The notes under the pieces were generated by a model. That model did no database searches, had not been told where the DNA came from, and saw only the letters and a program-made list of their open reading frames with translations. Positions 63,872 through 64,000 of a DNA stretch of 64,000 nt are shown here, piece by piece. Source of the stretch: Amycolatopsis sp. CA-128772 (GTDB lineage Bacteria; Actinomycetota; Actinomycetes; Mycobacteriales; Pseudonocardiaceae); NCBI RefSeq assembly GCF_002904295.1, contig NZ_PPHG01000066.1, forward strand, positions 62,001 through 126,000, written 5' to 3'. Position 1 is the stretch's first letter; every line of letters begins with the position of its first letter. The position numbers were made by a program, and so were the translations under genes.

Positions 63872-64000
63872 GAGCAGAACATCCTTCGTGCGTGTCGGAC
63901 TGGCAGCTTAGGCCAGTGGGGATCGGTGGCGTGGGCGAACCGGAAACCCGGGGACGGACGGGTTTCGGCGGGGCGGCAGGCAGGGCCGAGCCGGACTCGC

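Overview
The window is very GC-rich actinomycete chromosome, most likely from a Pseudonocardiaceae genus such as Amycolatopsis. Support comes from many GTG and TTG starts, stop/start overlaps of the ATGA and GTGA type, F420-type oxidoreductases, a mycothiol-dependent isomerase-like protein, a PASTA Ser/Thr kinase, and gene order shared with Mycobacterium (hisH-hisA-hisF-hisI, trpE-Rv1610-trpC-trpB-trpA, aroG-pknL-Rv2175c-idsA2-metF). The genus is inferred, not proven. No tRNA, rRNA or CRISPR array was seen.

Layout. 1-4.3 kb: a frameshifted transketolase end, Nudix hydrolase, NIPSNAP protein, glutaryl-CoA-type dehydrogenase and a secreted protein. 4.3-12.4 kb: histidine genes (hisH, priA, hisF, hisI) with two small membrane proteins coupled into the hisF-hisI run, and between priA and hisF a TetR/DUF1330/GNAT group, an F420-type oxidoreductase, a membrane protein and a SigE-like sigma/anti-sigma pair. 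12.7-18.6 kb: a TetR gene divergent from trpE, then the trp cluster. 18.7-24.9 kb: a Tat-exported amidase and a divergent cassette of glutamine synthetase-like enzyme, APC permease, FluG-type amidohydrolase and M20 amidohydrolase, placed between trpA and lgt. 25-33.4 kb: lgt, an SDR under a KstR-like operator, and gltBD.

33.4-38.5 kb is the accessory part: a doubly deleted IS30-family element, then a 1,087-residue STAND-like NTPase with an N-terminal amyloid-signalling-like motif and a long helical-repeat C-terminus, then a secreted serine protease. 38.6-48.7 kb: secreted peptidase, PAP2 protein, class II DAHP synthase, WS/DGAT acyltransferase, and a pknL - NfeD-like - flotillin run, with the Rv2175c-type PknL partner divergent. 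48.3-55.5 kb: MFS exporter and CGNR regulator sharing a palindromic operator, LLM oxidoreductase, carotenoid genes (crtI, GGPP synthase), a MerB-family protein and metF. 55.6-64 kb: DUF885 protein, an EamA transporter behind a leader ORF and hairpins, GNAT, YbaK, an SAV_6107-type HEPN protein behind a perfect SOS box, a maleylpyruvate-isomerase-family protein, VOC protein, ACT-GNAT fusion and peptide deformylase.

How the genes work together. The his, trp, aro and glt genes supply amino acids and ammonia assimilation. The glutamine synthetase-like cassette looks like uptake and gamma-glutamylation-based breakdown of an amine. PknL with flotillin/NfeD points to membrane organisation and signalling. 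The NTPase next to IS debris is the best candidate for an uncharacterised, possibly defence-related system. At least eleven start codons have a TANNNT hexamer 5-7 bases upstream, which suggests frequent leaderless transcription.
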